From positions 1 to 64,000 of the forward strand of contig JAWZXG010000039.1 in assembly GCA_037178625.1 (NCBI GenBank): a DNA stretch of 64,000 nt, read 5' to 3'. Of this stretch, positions 11,701 through 20,885 are shown piece by piece. Both the position numbers and the translations under genes were made by a program. The notes under the pieces are model-generated. The model saw only the letters and a list, made by a program, of their open reading frames with translations, had not been told where the DNA came from and did not search any database. Source of the DNA: Skeletonema tropicum (Eukaryota; Bacillariophyta; Thalassiosirophyceae; Thalassiosirales; Thalassiosiraceae). How positions within the stretch are numbered: the first letter of the stretch is position 1; each line of letters begins with the position of its first letter.

Positions 11701-11837
11701 TCTTTGGTGAGACTGACGCTTTGAGCGGCCTCTGCACCCTCTGCTGGAGATCGCTTACGAAGCTTTCGAGTGGAGCGGCTGGTGGTAGAAGAAGAAGTGC
11801 TGGAGGTAGCACGCTCGTTTGTAAATCCAAATTTCAT
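8744..11837 (-). CDS. MBD-like DNA-binding protein of E1 (953 aa, three exons)
   Basis: Exons 11837-11308, 11217-11104 and 10961-8744 join through two phase-2 introns into 953 codons. The N-terminal exon (MKFG..) is of unknown fold but is clearly related to the E2 exon at 46432. At the start of exon 3 lies a short domain with a W followed by RK..IRKSG, then YYKF..PTGR.F.S, matching the pattern of methyl-CpG-binding domains; the E2 protein has the same domain at the same place. The C-terminal part (KKRKSSR, then an unrecognised globular region) has no family I know. It probably binds element or methylated DNA. A strong donor inside exon 3 (AAAG/GTGAG at 9628/9627) could instead splice to 8578, fusing this protein in frame to the Ulp1-DUF6570-Rep-Hel chain. 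Confidence 0.75.
10962..11103 (-). other. Intron with E1 palindrome (before the MBD-like domain)
   Basis: 142 bp, GGCGTC/GTAAGT ... CATCGAAG/TGATG; the palindrome at about 10984-11017 is less perfect. E2 has an intron at the equivalent place (47209-47332). Confidence 0.8.
11218..11307 (-). other. Intron with degenerate E1 palindrome (end of exon 1, MBD-like gene)
   Basis: 90 bp, GAAATC/GTGAGTG ... TCTGACAG/TGCC; a degenerate palindrome copy spans about 11256-11290. E2 has an intron at the equivalent place (46917-47043). Confidence 0.75.
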
Positions 11838-12519
11838 AGTAATGGCAGAGTAGTAATCGAATTGAATAATATTTTGACAAAAAAATATGAGAGGTCAAAA
11901 ACAATGTTGTTGAGGAAAGGCGAAAAATACTGCCAGAAGCAAAATGAAGCAGACCAAGGCAACATATATTGATTCCTATGTTGAAATATCTTACAAAATA
12001 TCGACTTCGACCACATCATCACCAACAGATACCACAGAGAACACACGTGCACGTGCAGAATATTTGACCACATCATCACCAATAGATGACACGAAGAAGA
12101 ACACGCGGACAGAATATCAGTGTCAACTTGACAGATATAGAGAACTGTGATGGGCAAAAGACGTGAAGAAAAACACATCATCAGAGCGATCTAGCTGTGC
12201 TCTAATAGCCCTATTGGCTTGTTGCAGATAAAATGTAACACAATACACACCTTACAAAGTAAATCGGATAAATTATCGGACAATTTTTTTTTTGAGAATG
12301 GCTTATAAAAACAATACTAATTCCTACGTGTAAAATATCCTGATGTGTCATGATCAAACTGACATCATCATTCCTTCTAAGGAACTTCAAGAAGACACCA
12401 CATCATCGCATCACCGAACTTCCAGCCAGACACAAGAGCGAGACAGCGCAGCACCGACCAGCTACGATATCGAAGCGCAAACATAACAAAAAAAAAACAT
12501 CAAAAAACATAACATCATC
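11838..12519. promoter_or_regulatory. Divergent intergenic promoter region of E1
   Basis: 682 bp separate the start codons of the MBD-like gene (minus) and the large cargo gene (plus). The segment holds a two-copy direct repeat with a period of about 62 bp: CCACATCATCACCAA at about 12009 and again at about 12069. CACGTGCACGTG lies between them at about 12044. No other gene is visible. Confidence 0.5.
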
Positions 12520-15500
12520 ATGACAACAACAACAAGAGCTTCCGCCGCCGTCGAAGCTAATACAAAAAAAGCTGCAAACGACGATTCCAACCAAGATGCC
12601 ACCACAACGACGGCGACCATGCCGCCAAATGATGCTGCTGAATGTGTTGCCGACACCGCTGCAAACAAGCCCATCAACAACACGGAAGCGTCGTCCATCA
12701 AACCCAGCAAGAATGTCAACGAGCACATCGCTACATTAGATATCAACGAAAAGGAGAGGAAGGATCTGTTCGATTCGCACGTTACCAAAGCATCAACAGT
12801 GCACATGGCTTTTGGTGTTGTATTGTGTTTCGTCAACATTACAGACGGCAACATAATCAACCTGAACGTTAACCAGGCAGCTCCACAAGACAAGAGGATT
12901 GACACTCTACTAAAATCCTTTACAACGCATTCAGAAACAGAAATGAAATCATTCAGCAACGACAAAATGGTCGCTTATTTCTGTTGTAAATCTGGCTTCG
13001 ACAAAAAGGACTTCAATAGCTATGTAAGTGTTCAAAACTGCGTCGTTTCAAAATAAATTTGTGTTGACAGCAAAATTATTCTGAACTAACTCGAAGAGGA
13101 CAGTCGAAATAAAAATGTAATGAGTTCAAATTTATTACGTTCATGTCACTAACAACCCAATCTTGTATTCATTGTCACAATGCAATTCATCCACAGGAAT
13201 TAAGCGAAACTGTGTCGGCCTTTGAAACTGCTCTTAATGGAGTAAACAAATCAGGTAAAATGAGTGTGAGTCCATTTGCAGTGAACGAAGCTGTAACAAA
13301 TTTTATAGCAACTATCCGCAAAGCATCGATCGAAAGTACCGAGATCAAGGAAGCTCTTAAAGCTGATGTTACAACAGTGAACGGTCAAAAAACACTACTC
13401 CGTATCGCAAGAAAGAACGGATGGTTCAAAAAAGGAGAGGAAGACAGGGTTCAAGCAGCTGACAGAGATGGGGTCGATGGCATGTTGATATTCCGCGATG
13501 CATTCAGTAGCGCCTTGTCGTTCTTTTGGGCTAGCGTTGAAGGCAATCATCGCGTAATCACTGGTGCATCTGCTCTGTTTAAATGCAAACCCAGACATGA
13601 TTCACCCATCAAGATTGCGAGGAGAGGGGAAGATCATTTCTTGACAGGTCAAGATATAGGCGTTGAGTCAGTTGACCCATTGGAAGAACTACACGCTGGT
13701 AGTACATCACTGGTCACTCATTTCCAAACTCCGATATATGTCGACGTACTCGGGTCCAAATTACAAGCAACAGAGCTTGCTACAGCAAAGACACTCGAGA
13801 GGCAGCTACTACTCTCCATTAGTAAGACAATTGCAGATGAAAAACATGCATCGTCTCAAGCAACACTAGCTATTAGGTACTCTCAAGTAGCAATCAGGTT
13901 TTCACCCGACAAAAACAAAATCGCACAAAAGTCTGACGGTTCGTTCTACTGCGATGGCGAGGAAATCGAGGAGAAGTCCAACAAAGATATTCTCGACCCG
14001 AAAGATGGTGCTTTTCAATCAAACAACATACTGAACGACTATGTCAACGACTCATCTCCGTTTGGAGAACCTCTCAAACGAGTACTGTCCACACTACACT
14101 TCAAAGAGGAAGACACAGACGCTAGGATCGACTTGCCTGCATGGATGAACGCAAACACAGCTATGCTAAATGCAGAAGCGAAGAGTGTGAAGAGAGCAAT
14201 GTCTGAACTAATTGGAACTGCCAATGCGACAGTCATGAGCTTCTCAGAGAGGGAGAAGCGGGCGTTACTCCTATGTAACAAATTCTACGGCAACACTAAC
14301 AAACCTATGGTAAAGCTGAACGAGAAACTCGCTGAAGAATTGGGATTGGATTTGCCAGAGTTGTTCGATCCAGATTCAGAGAAGAGCATCGACCTGACTG
14401 TCCTACACTTCATTACAGAATGGATGATAGCGGCAAACATGAACAACAACCTCGACCTACTCCAACAGGCCTTGGATTCGCTCAGTCGGGAACTTTCAAA
14501 TATGGGAGAGAAGGTTGTGAAAGAATGTCTAGGTAAGCAGCAACCAAGAATAAATTTGTCGTCAATGCATTTTTATGTCGCGACAAATCTAATCAAGTTT
14601 ACACTTCTATACCATAGCTCGCTGCTACGGTTTGTTGACTGTACGTGCAATAGCGATGGTACAGATCATTGGCTATTCGTACTTCGACAAGCAAGGACGA
14701 AATAACCTCCAGAAGAAGAAAGAATTGGAACAAAGCGTTCAGAAAACATACAACAAGAATGGATTGGGTGAGATGATGAGATTACAATTGGTGTACGAGT
14801 TCTTGGAAATTTACGAGAAATATGGGCTAAACTCAAGTATTGCCGAGATTCATTTCACGAACAAAAACAGTGAGCTCTTTCCGAAACAATTCAAAAGGTA
14901 TCTGACTGAAACCAAATCTGAACAAAGAAGCGATGACAGAGTTCGGAAAGCTTTCGCTTCTGCTATGCAGTCCTTGAAGGGAGGAAATGATATTAGAACA
15001 TGGCCGAAACTGTTCAACAGCAAGCGAACCGAGACCCCAAAGAACCTCGAACTAGCATTATTGTTATTGTTCGGTGGCACCATGCGTATTAGGATGACAT
15101 GTGACGTGTTATCAAAAAACCAGGAGGACGCGTTGGAAGTGGCAAAGCTAGAACTCGGTGATATTGAGTTTCATGAAAGAGAAGACGCACCTCTCTCGAA
15201 CCAGTTCTGTACGAAGAAGGCATCAGCTAAAAACGACAAGCCAACACCTATGAAATTGGAAGACATCACTGGCAGACAGGGAGCAAGGAACTTAAGTGAC
15301 GTTTGCAATGCTATGTTTGATGGAGAGACATATGAAGGCGGTATTATGATGGAGAATAATGATTTGATAGCGGCCATCAACGAAAAGTACAAGAAAAAGA
15401 AGAAGAGGAAGGCAGCCGAAACACCCGACGGAGCAAGCAAGAAAGCAAAGCCTACAAATGCAACGCAGGAAAATATTGACTCAGTGGATGAGAAAGACAG

Positions 15501-16179
15501 CGAAAAACAACAAGAGGAAGAGAAAGAAGATCCAGTGGACGACGAGCAAGCGTTGATTACTGTGACTACCAGTCATGAAGTGGGAACTACTGGTAACGAC
15601 GAGGATGACAAGACATTTGTTAGCAAACGAATGATGGATTTGGGACTGAATTGGAATGCTCTATCCGAGGAAGATCAATTGTCATTGGTACAGGACCTCA
15701 AAAACTATTTTACTACAGTAATTGTTGATGGCAATGAGAACTACGGACAAGAACAAAAGTACTACGATGAACACTTGGCTGGGATGATTCTAGGTGACTA
15801 CAAAAGCGACATTACTACAATGAGAGAAGTATTGGATAATGCGTACAAAAACGCAAAAAACAGAAAAAAAAATGAGTACAGCAGAGACGTTGGTAGAATC
15901 GGCTTGAACAAGAAAGAGAGGCAGATGTGGAAGGACTGGGAAAACAACTACGGCTCAGACACAATTACTGTACGTGATAAGATGCTCAATTTTGCAGAAA
16001 CGCTAAACATTCAGGTCACACTTATCAGTGCGATGGGTACAGACTGGAGCACAGAAGTACTTGGAGAAGAAGGAGAGCTGCCAGCTTTGACAATTCTAGC
16101 GAAAACCACCAGCACTGAACTTCAAAACGACAGTACCACGAATTACTATTACTACGTGCCAGAAAATCCAAGTGAATGA
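12520..16179 (+). CDS. Large E1 cargo protein (1,133 aa), function unknown
   Basis: Exons 12520-13023, 13197-14532 and 14618-16179; the lengths sum to 1,134 codons including the stop. The N-terminus is low-complexity (Thr/Ala-rich), followed by two long charged helical regions and a Lys/Glu-rich nuclear-signal-like segment (KKKKKRKAAE). The last 190 residues faintly resemble an OTU domain: VDGN near its start, YGSDTITV..ML.FAE.LNIQVTLIS, and NYYYYV near its end. The residues expected as catalytic Cys and His are not there, so any OTU fold would be inactive. I do not recognise the rest. The gene is absent from the deleted relative E2. Both introns contain the E1 palindrome, which ties the gene to the element rather than to recent capture. 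Confidence 0.7.
13024..13196 (+). other. Intron with two E1 palindromes
   Basis: 173 bp, AGCTAT/GTAAGTG ... ATCCACAG/GAATT; palindromes lie at about 13048-13082 and 13103-13138. Phase 0. Confidence 0.8.
14533..14617 (+). other. Intron with E1 palindrome (cargo gene)
   Basis: 85 bp, GTCTAG/GTAAGC ... ATACCATAG/CTCGC; the palindrome spans about 14549-14590, half of the intron. Phase 1; frame kept. Confidence 0.8.
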
Positions 16180-16305
16180 GAACAACCGGAACTGGTACAA
16201 TATGGGGAAAATCACAGCATCGAACGTAGAACGAATTACTATGACTGTGTGCCAGAAGATCCAAGAGTGTGAGCCTAACAAGGACTGGTACAATACAGGG
16301 ACAAT
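16137..16305 (+). repeat. Imperfect tandem duplication at the 3' end of the cargo gene
   Basis: Two copies of about 76 bp, starting at about 16139 and 16229, share ACGAATTACTAT, TGTGCCAGAA and GACTGGTACAATA-like blocks. The first includes the stop codon of the cargo gene. Confidence 0.6.
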
Positions 16306-16347
16306 TACGAATAGTTATAGTGCTAAATATTAAAACAAAGAACTAAC

Positions 16348-17502
16348 TTAAAGCGCAACTTCGTCAATTTCGGAAAATAGACTTTCTATCCTTTGAGGCT
16401 GCACACATGACTGCAGAAAATACCTAACTTGAGACTCGAGAAGATCTGCAACAGAACGTATATTGCGAGCATCAAAATCAAAAGGAACAGATGTAGAGAG
16501 GCAAGTTGCCAACGCGTAGATATCTAAAAGAAGAAGAAGGATATCTGCTACTGGATCTCTAACTGCTATAATGCGACGAAGAAACTGAAGCTTATGCCGA
16601 AAAAGATGAACTTGTTCATTACTGAACTTGACCGCAGAGCTCATAGCACGTCGTGGCCTGTCACCGTATATGCCTACTTTGTTGTATTTATGACGCAAAA
16701 AGACGTCAATTTCTGATATAGCGCTGTACACAATATCACAGCTGCTTAAAGAATCACGATGTAAAGAACATAATACACATCTCCGACGATGAATCATCTG
16801 GGAACAGCTGGAGCAAAGTGATGAAGGCAATCTCCTAACTAAGCAAATGTGAGAGTACACACCTTTATTGAAAACATCATTAAATCTTTTCACCTCTAGT
16901 ACATACCAACCGGACTGCATGATAACAACATCCCAGAAGCGCCAAAACGCTATGTCACCCAGCACTCGATACCTCAGAGCGAACTGACGAGCAAATTGGG
17001 TTCGAATCAAGATGCCACCGCATACATGGAACACATTTAGCGATCTACGATCAAGACCGAAAAATACTGACACGTCGATGTTGCCCAAGATGTGAAGATT
17101 TGAACTAGACCATGATAAATCATTGACATTACAGAAATTGCTGCCCGCTGGGTTGCAATTATAGTTACTGAGAGCCATGATCATGGACACCAGCTTGTAA
17201 CGGTGTATCGGACGTTTCACACATCGTCGTCGAACGCTAAGATCTAAAGATGAATATAGAAATGTCATAACAAGTAACAAGAATGAACACAGTAGAACTG
17301 TGAAATGAGAAGCAACATAAAAGCCCAACAAAATGACGCCAAATAACATGTGTATCACATCGGCGAGATGACGAGAAACACACAAAAGCAGGAAAGAAAT
17401 GAAAAGCTCCAAACTACGTAGAAATGAGTACTTGCTAACACCTAACACAAATAATGAACACACACTCACTAGCCTACCAAGGAATGCTACACTCCAGAGC
17501 AA
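16348..17502 (-). CDS. Hypothetical E1 membrane protein (384 aa)
   Basis: A long uninterrupted ORF on the minus strand. Residues about 25-95 form two or three strongly hydrophobic segments (for example LFISFLLLCV and SHFTVLLCSFLLLVMTFLY), followed by a basic stretch and a cysteine/arginine-rich soluble part. I recognise no family. Its length argues for coding, but its Ser/Cys/Arg-rich composition could also come from the complement of an A-rich non-coding strand. The corresponding part of E2 is missing. Transcript data would decide. Confidence 0.4.
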   Translation of the reverse strand: MLWSVAFLGRLVSVCSLFVLGVSKYSFLRSLELFISFLLLCVSRHLADVIHMLFGVILLGFYVASHFTVLLCSFLLLVMTFLYSSLDLSVRRRCVKRPIHRYKLVSMIMALSNYNCNPAGSNFCNVNDLSWSSSNLHILGNIDVSVFFGLDRRSLNVFHVCGGILIRTQFARQFALRYRVLGDIAFWRFWDVVIMQSGWYVLEVKRFNDVFNKGVYSHICLVRRLPSSLCSSCSQMIHRRRCVLCSLHRDSLSSCDIVYSAISEIDVFLRHKYNKVGIYGDRPRRAMSSAVKFSNEQVHLFRHKLQFLRRIIAVRDPVADILLLLLDIYALATCLSTSVPFDFDARNIRSVADLLESQVRYFLQSCVQPQRIESLFSEIDEVAL

Positions 17503-18175
17503 ACAAACAAGATGTACAAACAGAATAATAAGGATATCCAGTGGAGCTCCTTACAGACTGTCCTTGGAATGGAGTTACCAATCTATACAAAAACGCAACT
17601 TCGAAATCTTATGATAGAAGAACAACAGAGCAAAACAAGAGCAAAGATAGCTATTACAAAAAGGATAGAGAAAGAAAGAGAGGCAAAGCAAGAAGATATA
17701 ATGAGGCACTATGGCACAACAATACATACACCAAAATGGTACTACTTCAAAGAGACCCGAAACGAAACTAACATTCCAGGGACAATAATGTACATCGTAT
17801 CAAAAACGGCACACCCGATCTAACCAATCAAAGGCATAAAACTGACGAACGCTAAGTGACTGCTGAGTCGATATCTAGAAAAACTATCAAAGTTATGCCT
17901 AGCGCTACCAATATTGATGAAAAATGCAGTAACAAGCCTTAGCTGGAACAAGTACATGTGAATATCAAATAGTAGCGAAGTAAAAAATAAATAAGTGCGA
18001 GAGACCAACTCGTTAAAATATTCTAAAGAGTAGCACAGCAAAACTCCCCTCCATTTAACTCGTAGCCAATGACAGAACCATTCAAATGTCTTGCCATCAA
18101 TTCTTGACGGCTTCGGCCTCTATCCTATCTTGACTTGATGCTGCATCCATAAAAGATTCAAATGAACTATAATAT
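17503..18175. other. Inter-gene stretch near the right end of E1
   Basis: A-rich sequence with one small plus-strand ORF (17512-17823, 103 codons, Lys/Glu-rich) that I cannot confirm as a gene. Nothing else stands out before the subterminal repeats. Confidence 0.4.
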
Positions 18176-18371
18176 TCAAAATAATTTTGACATCATAACA
18201 AATTTATGTTACAACAACAAGCATTGCAGAGCAACTTTATAGACGGATACATTACAAAAAAAATCCAAATCGAAATCCACAGAATAATTTTGTCATCATG
18301 ACAAATTTATGTTACAACAACAAGCATTGCAGAGCAAATTAATAGACGGGTACATTGCGCAAAAAAAAACA
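18176..18371. repeat. Subterminal tandem repeats at the right end of E1
   Basis: Two units with a period of about 103 bp, each consisting of the E1 palindrome (about 18177-18212 and 18277-18312) followed by ACAACAACAAGCATTGCAGA. E2 has two units with a period of 92 bp containing the reverse complement core CTATAAAGTTGCTCTGCAATG-like sequence at 45152 and 45244, each in the same position relative to its terminus. Confidence 0.8.
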
Positions 18372-18384
18372 GGCCCCGAGGGCC
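18372..18384. repeat. E1 terminal inverted repeat, right end
   Basis: GGCCCCGAGGGCC, the inverse of 2-14, preceded by an A-run and followed by CGCGC. The E2 end is likewise followed by CGCGC. Confidence 0.85.
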
Positions 18385-18541
18385 CGCGCCGCACTTCACA
18401 CCATACACAACATGCACTCACAAATCGCTGCGCGCACCATTTCATATTAGGTTTCCTTCGTTTAACTGAACGTTCATAAGAATCAGATTCATTATTTAGT
18501 TTTAAGTTTCTATTTTCCATTCGAGTGTCGGACCCAATGAT

Positions 18542-20194
18542 TCAATAGTCATCTCGACGGCGATAGCTACGGCTGCGTCGATGGTATTCAGGACTACGAG
18601 AGCGAGACCTAGAGCGAGAACGAGAGCGCTCACGTCGGTCATGCCTGTAATGATCACGGCCGCCACCACCAGAACGCATGTCTCTGAGTGCGGCTGCAAT
18701 TTCGCTTTTGATGAGGTCCTTCACAGATCCTTCTTCTTTTTCGTGATCGCGTAGTTGACGGTTTTCACCATCACGCCTCTTCTTTTGACCATTGACTTCG
18801 TAGTTGCGGCATTTATTCGTAGGATGGGTAAACCAAGCGTTGACTCCATTCTTCTGACAGTTGCCACACCCACCTTCTTTGGGGTTTTCAGGCGTAGGTT
18901 TAGTACTTGGATTGCCACCACCACCACCTCCACCGCCACCTCCACCATTCTTCTTCTGGTTTCTAGGGTTGGGGTTGGAAGCTCCGTTCTTGGTAGACTT
19001 ATCCTTTTCATTTGAAGCGCGTTGGGTCTTCTGATGAGCCAAGATGGCGTCAATGCGAGCGACCAAAGGCTCCAGCTCTGTTTCAAGTGGACGATTTGGA
19101 GACGTCACTCGAAGAGAATCCCTAACCTCTCTGGGCATGCTGGCCAAGACAATCTTGCACAGCTCCACTTCGTTGTAGGGAACATTGGCACGTGGAATAT
19201 CATCGTTGTCCGCGTACTGTTCATCATCTTTGTAGGTGGTAAGGAGACGTAGATATTGATTGATTGCTGTGATCATCCCTACCCAAGCCTTGCATGTGAA
19301 TGCACGATGGAATTTAATGTTGGATTCCAAGTAGCTTCTGGTTGCTTCCGCGAGGCCATAACCATGTTGCTCGACTAACAATAAATTAGCGCACTTGAGA
19401 ATATCCTTAAGAGTTTTCAAACGAGGCCCTGTTTCTGCTTGAGTGCAGAGCATCGCTTTACGACACATCAAGTAGTCTGATGTTTCGGCTTTGTCATCGA
19501 AGACCGTCCCTGTGTAAGACATCAGAGGGATCATTATTTTGGAAGAGTCCATGGCGTCCTTGCAAAATGCATGGTTGACTGCCCTCCACTTCGTCACTTG
19601 GTGCGGCTCACCCTGATTGAAGTAGTTGTCGATGATGACAGCGAATTTCTTATCGAAATGACCCATGAGCTTTCCAAGCATACCTCCTGCACGTTCTGCA
19701 TTATCATTCAGAGCGTTCACATGATGGCTGATTTGCTTTTTATGCTGCGAGAGTGTCTTTTTCAATTCGTCGATGTCCTTCTTAGCGAGAGGATCACCGG
19801 AGATACCGTTGAATTTGTTTGCGATGTCGGCTTCTAGCTCGGACGCTTTTTGTTGATGGGAGATGAGTTGAGTCATGAGCTTCTTCTCGTGATCGTCCCA
19901 ACCAAGCTCGAAGATTAGACTTTCATATTCGATGAGTTTGAGTACCATGTAGGTATGTTGTCCAACATTGTGTGGAAGGGAATAGTACGTTACCGTAGTT
20001 TTGGCATGATTAGTTGATCCGCCATCGATAGTCCATTTCCGACCATTGGCAATCTTGGCAACTGGAAAGATGGGAAAGACGACTTTGTCTTTATCCTCGA
20101 TGTATCCACGAGTTACCTGAGATTCTTTTGGCCGTTTGTCCTCGGTGAGAGTGTTGTAGGCCAAGTAAATCGAAGCTAATTCATTTTGCGACAT
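18542..20194 (-). CDS. Retrotransposon Gag-like protein (550 aa)
   Basis: The layout is that of a copia-type Gag: an alpha-helical capsid-like region, a glycine run, then a zinc finger CGNCQKNG..HPTNKC (C-X2-C-X10-H-X4-C). It ends in an arginine/serine tail (RERSRSRSRSRSRSPEY..). Gag packages element RNA in cytoplasmic particles. No protease, integrase or reverse transcriptase follows, because E1 begins only about 160 bp beyond the stop; E1 may have inserted between gag and pol. The RS-rich tail is unusual for Gag and recalls splicing proteins. LTRs were not found in the window. Confidence 0.75.
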   Translation of the reverse strand: MSQNELASIYLAYNTLTEDKRPKESQVTRGYIEDKDKVVFPIFPVAKIANGRKWTIDGGSTNHAKTTVTYYSLPHNVGQHTYMVLKLIEYESLIFELGWDDHEKKLMTQLISHQQKASELEADIANKFNGISGDPLAKKDIDELKKTLSQHKKQISHHVNALNDNAERAGGMLGKLMGHFDKKFAVIIDNYFNQGEPHQVTKWRAVNHAFCKDAMDSSKIMIPLMSYTGTVFDDKAETSDYLMCRKAMLCTQAETGPRLKTLKDILKCANLLLVEQHGYGLAEATRSYLESNIKFHRAFTCKAWVGMITAINQYLRLLTTYKDDEQYADNDDIPRANVPYNEVELCKIVLASMPREVRDSLRVTSPNRPLETELEPLVARIDAILAHQKTQRASNEKDKSTKNGASNPNPRNQKKNGGGGGGGGGGGNPSTKPTPENPKEGGCGNCQKNGVNAWFTHPTNKCRNYEVNGQKKRRDGENRQLRDHEKEEGSVKDLIKSEIAAALRDMRSGGGGRDHYRHDRRERSRSRSRSRSRSPEYHRRSRSYRRRDDY

Positions 20195-20885
20195 GATAAT
20201 GGTCAGTCCTTCTGATATTTCACCAGGATGGAAGATTCTTCTCGTTTCGAGGTATCTGGTAGCTTTCTGCGGTGCTTGTCGACGAGAGCACTTGTTATTT
20301 TAAAATAATGACACAGGCTAATAGATGTGTAATGACAACGACGATGAATACAGTATTAATTTACGTATTTGGAGTAGTTGTGAGCTCTTCGAAGGAGAGA
20401 GCTGCTGCTAGCGGTAGAGTTGCTCGTGTAAGCCGAGTGACTCGGAATGCTATTGGACAGAAATCGTACTAATTCCAAGACGTAGGCTGTTAGTAAGATT
20501 CTCTAAGCTGACTGCTTCAATGTAGTCAGAATCCAGAGCGGCGTGCGTCAGGCATGGAGATCCCGATAAGCGATAGCTTAGCGAGCACGTATCCGTATGG
20601 TCACAGATACATACGTACCTAAAGGTAGTATGCTACTTGACTATTACAACAATCGTCCTCTGGAGCTGGAGCCATCATTGCCTACAAATTGGAGGAGAAG
20701 ACTTTGAATCATTGACCGTGCTGTGGCTAGATCTGTGAGTGCTGTGGATGTATATGTATTCGCTGCCTCAACGTGGATTTGTCATCGGTCGGACCTTTGA
20801 TGTTCGGATCGCCGAGTTTGCCAAGTTTGCCGAGTTTGACCTCTTGATTGCATCGCGTTTCGTATTCGATGCGATGCGTTTCGTG
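20195..20885. other. Non-coding stretch upstream of the Gag gene
   Basis: Probably the leader and 5' LTR of the Gag-bearing retrotransposon, but no second LTR copy is visible to define its ends. No convincing gene. Confidence 0.4.

Larger units (their letters stand above)
1..18384 (-). mobile_element. E1: 18.4-kb Helitron/Helentron-like element
   Basis: The element is bounded by GGCCCTCGGGGCC at 2-14 and its inverse GGCCCCGAGGGCC at 18372-18384. It encodes the Helitron core (HUH/Y2 Rep plus PIF1-type helicase) preceded in the same reading frame by a DUF6570-like domain and a Ulp1 protease. It also carries an MBD-like gene and cargo genes. A second copy of the same family (E2, 45059-49645) has the same two ends in inverted orientation, which defines the termini independently. 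The terminal 390 bp next to the helicase end are recognisably conserved between E1 and E2. Inverted termini and extra protease domains resemble the Helentron branch rather than canonical Helitrons with TC...CTRR ends. The left flank lies outside the window, so a target duplication cannot be checked. Confidence 0.85.

Noticed and set aside
16995..17010. GGTTCGAATC, a tRNA T-loop-like string
   Set aside because: No acceptor stem, D-arm or anticodon arm can be built around it; it lies inside an ORF.
1..18384. Endogenous virus or Polinton/Maverick
   Set aside because: No DNA polymerase B, capsid, packaging ATPase or integrase is visible; the core is Rep-helicase.
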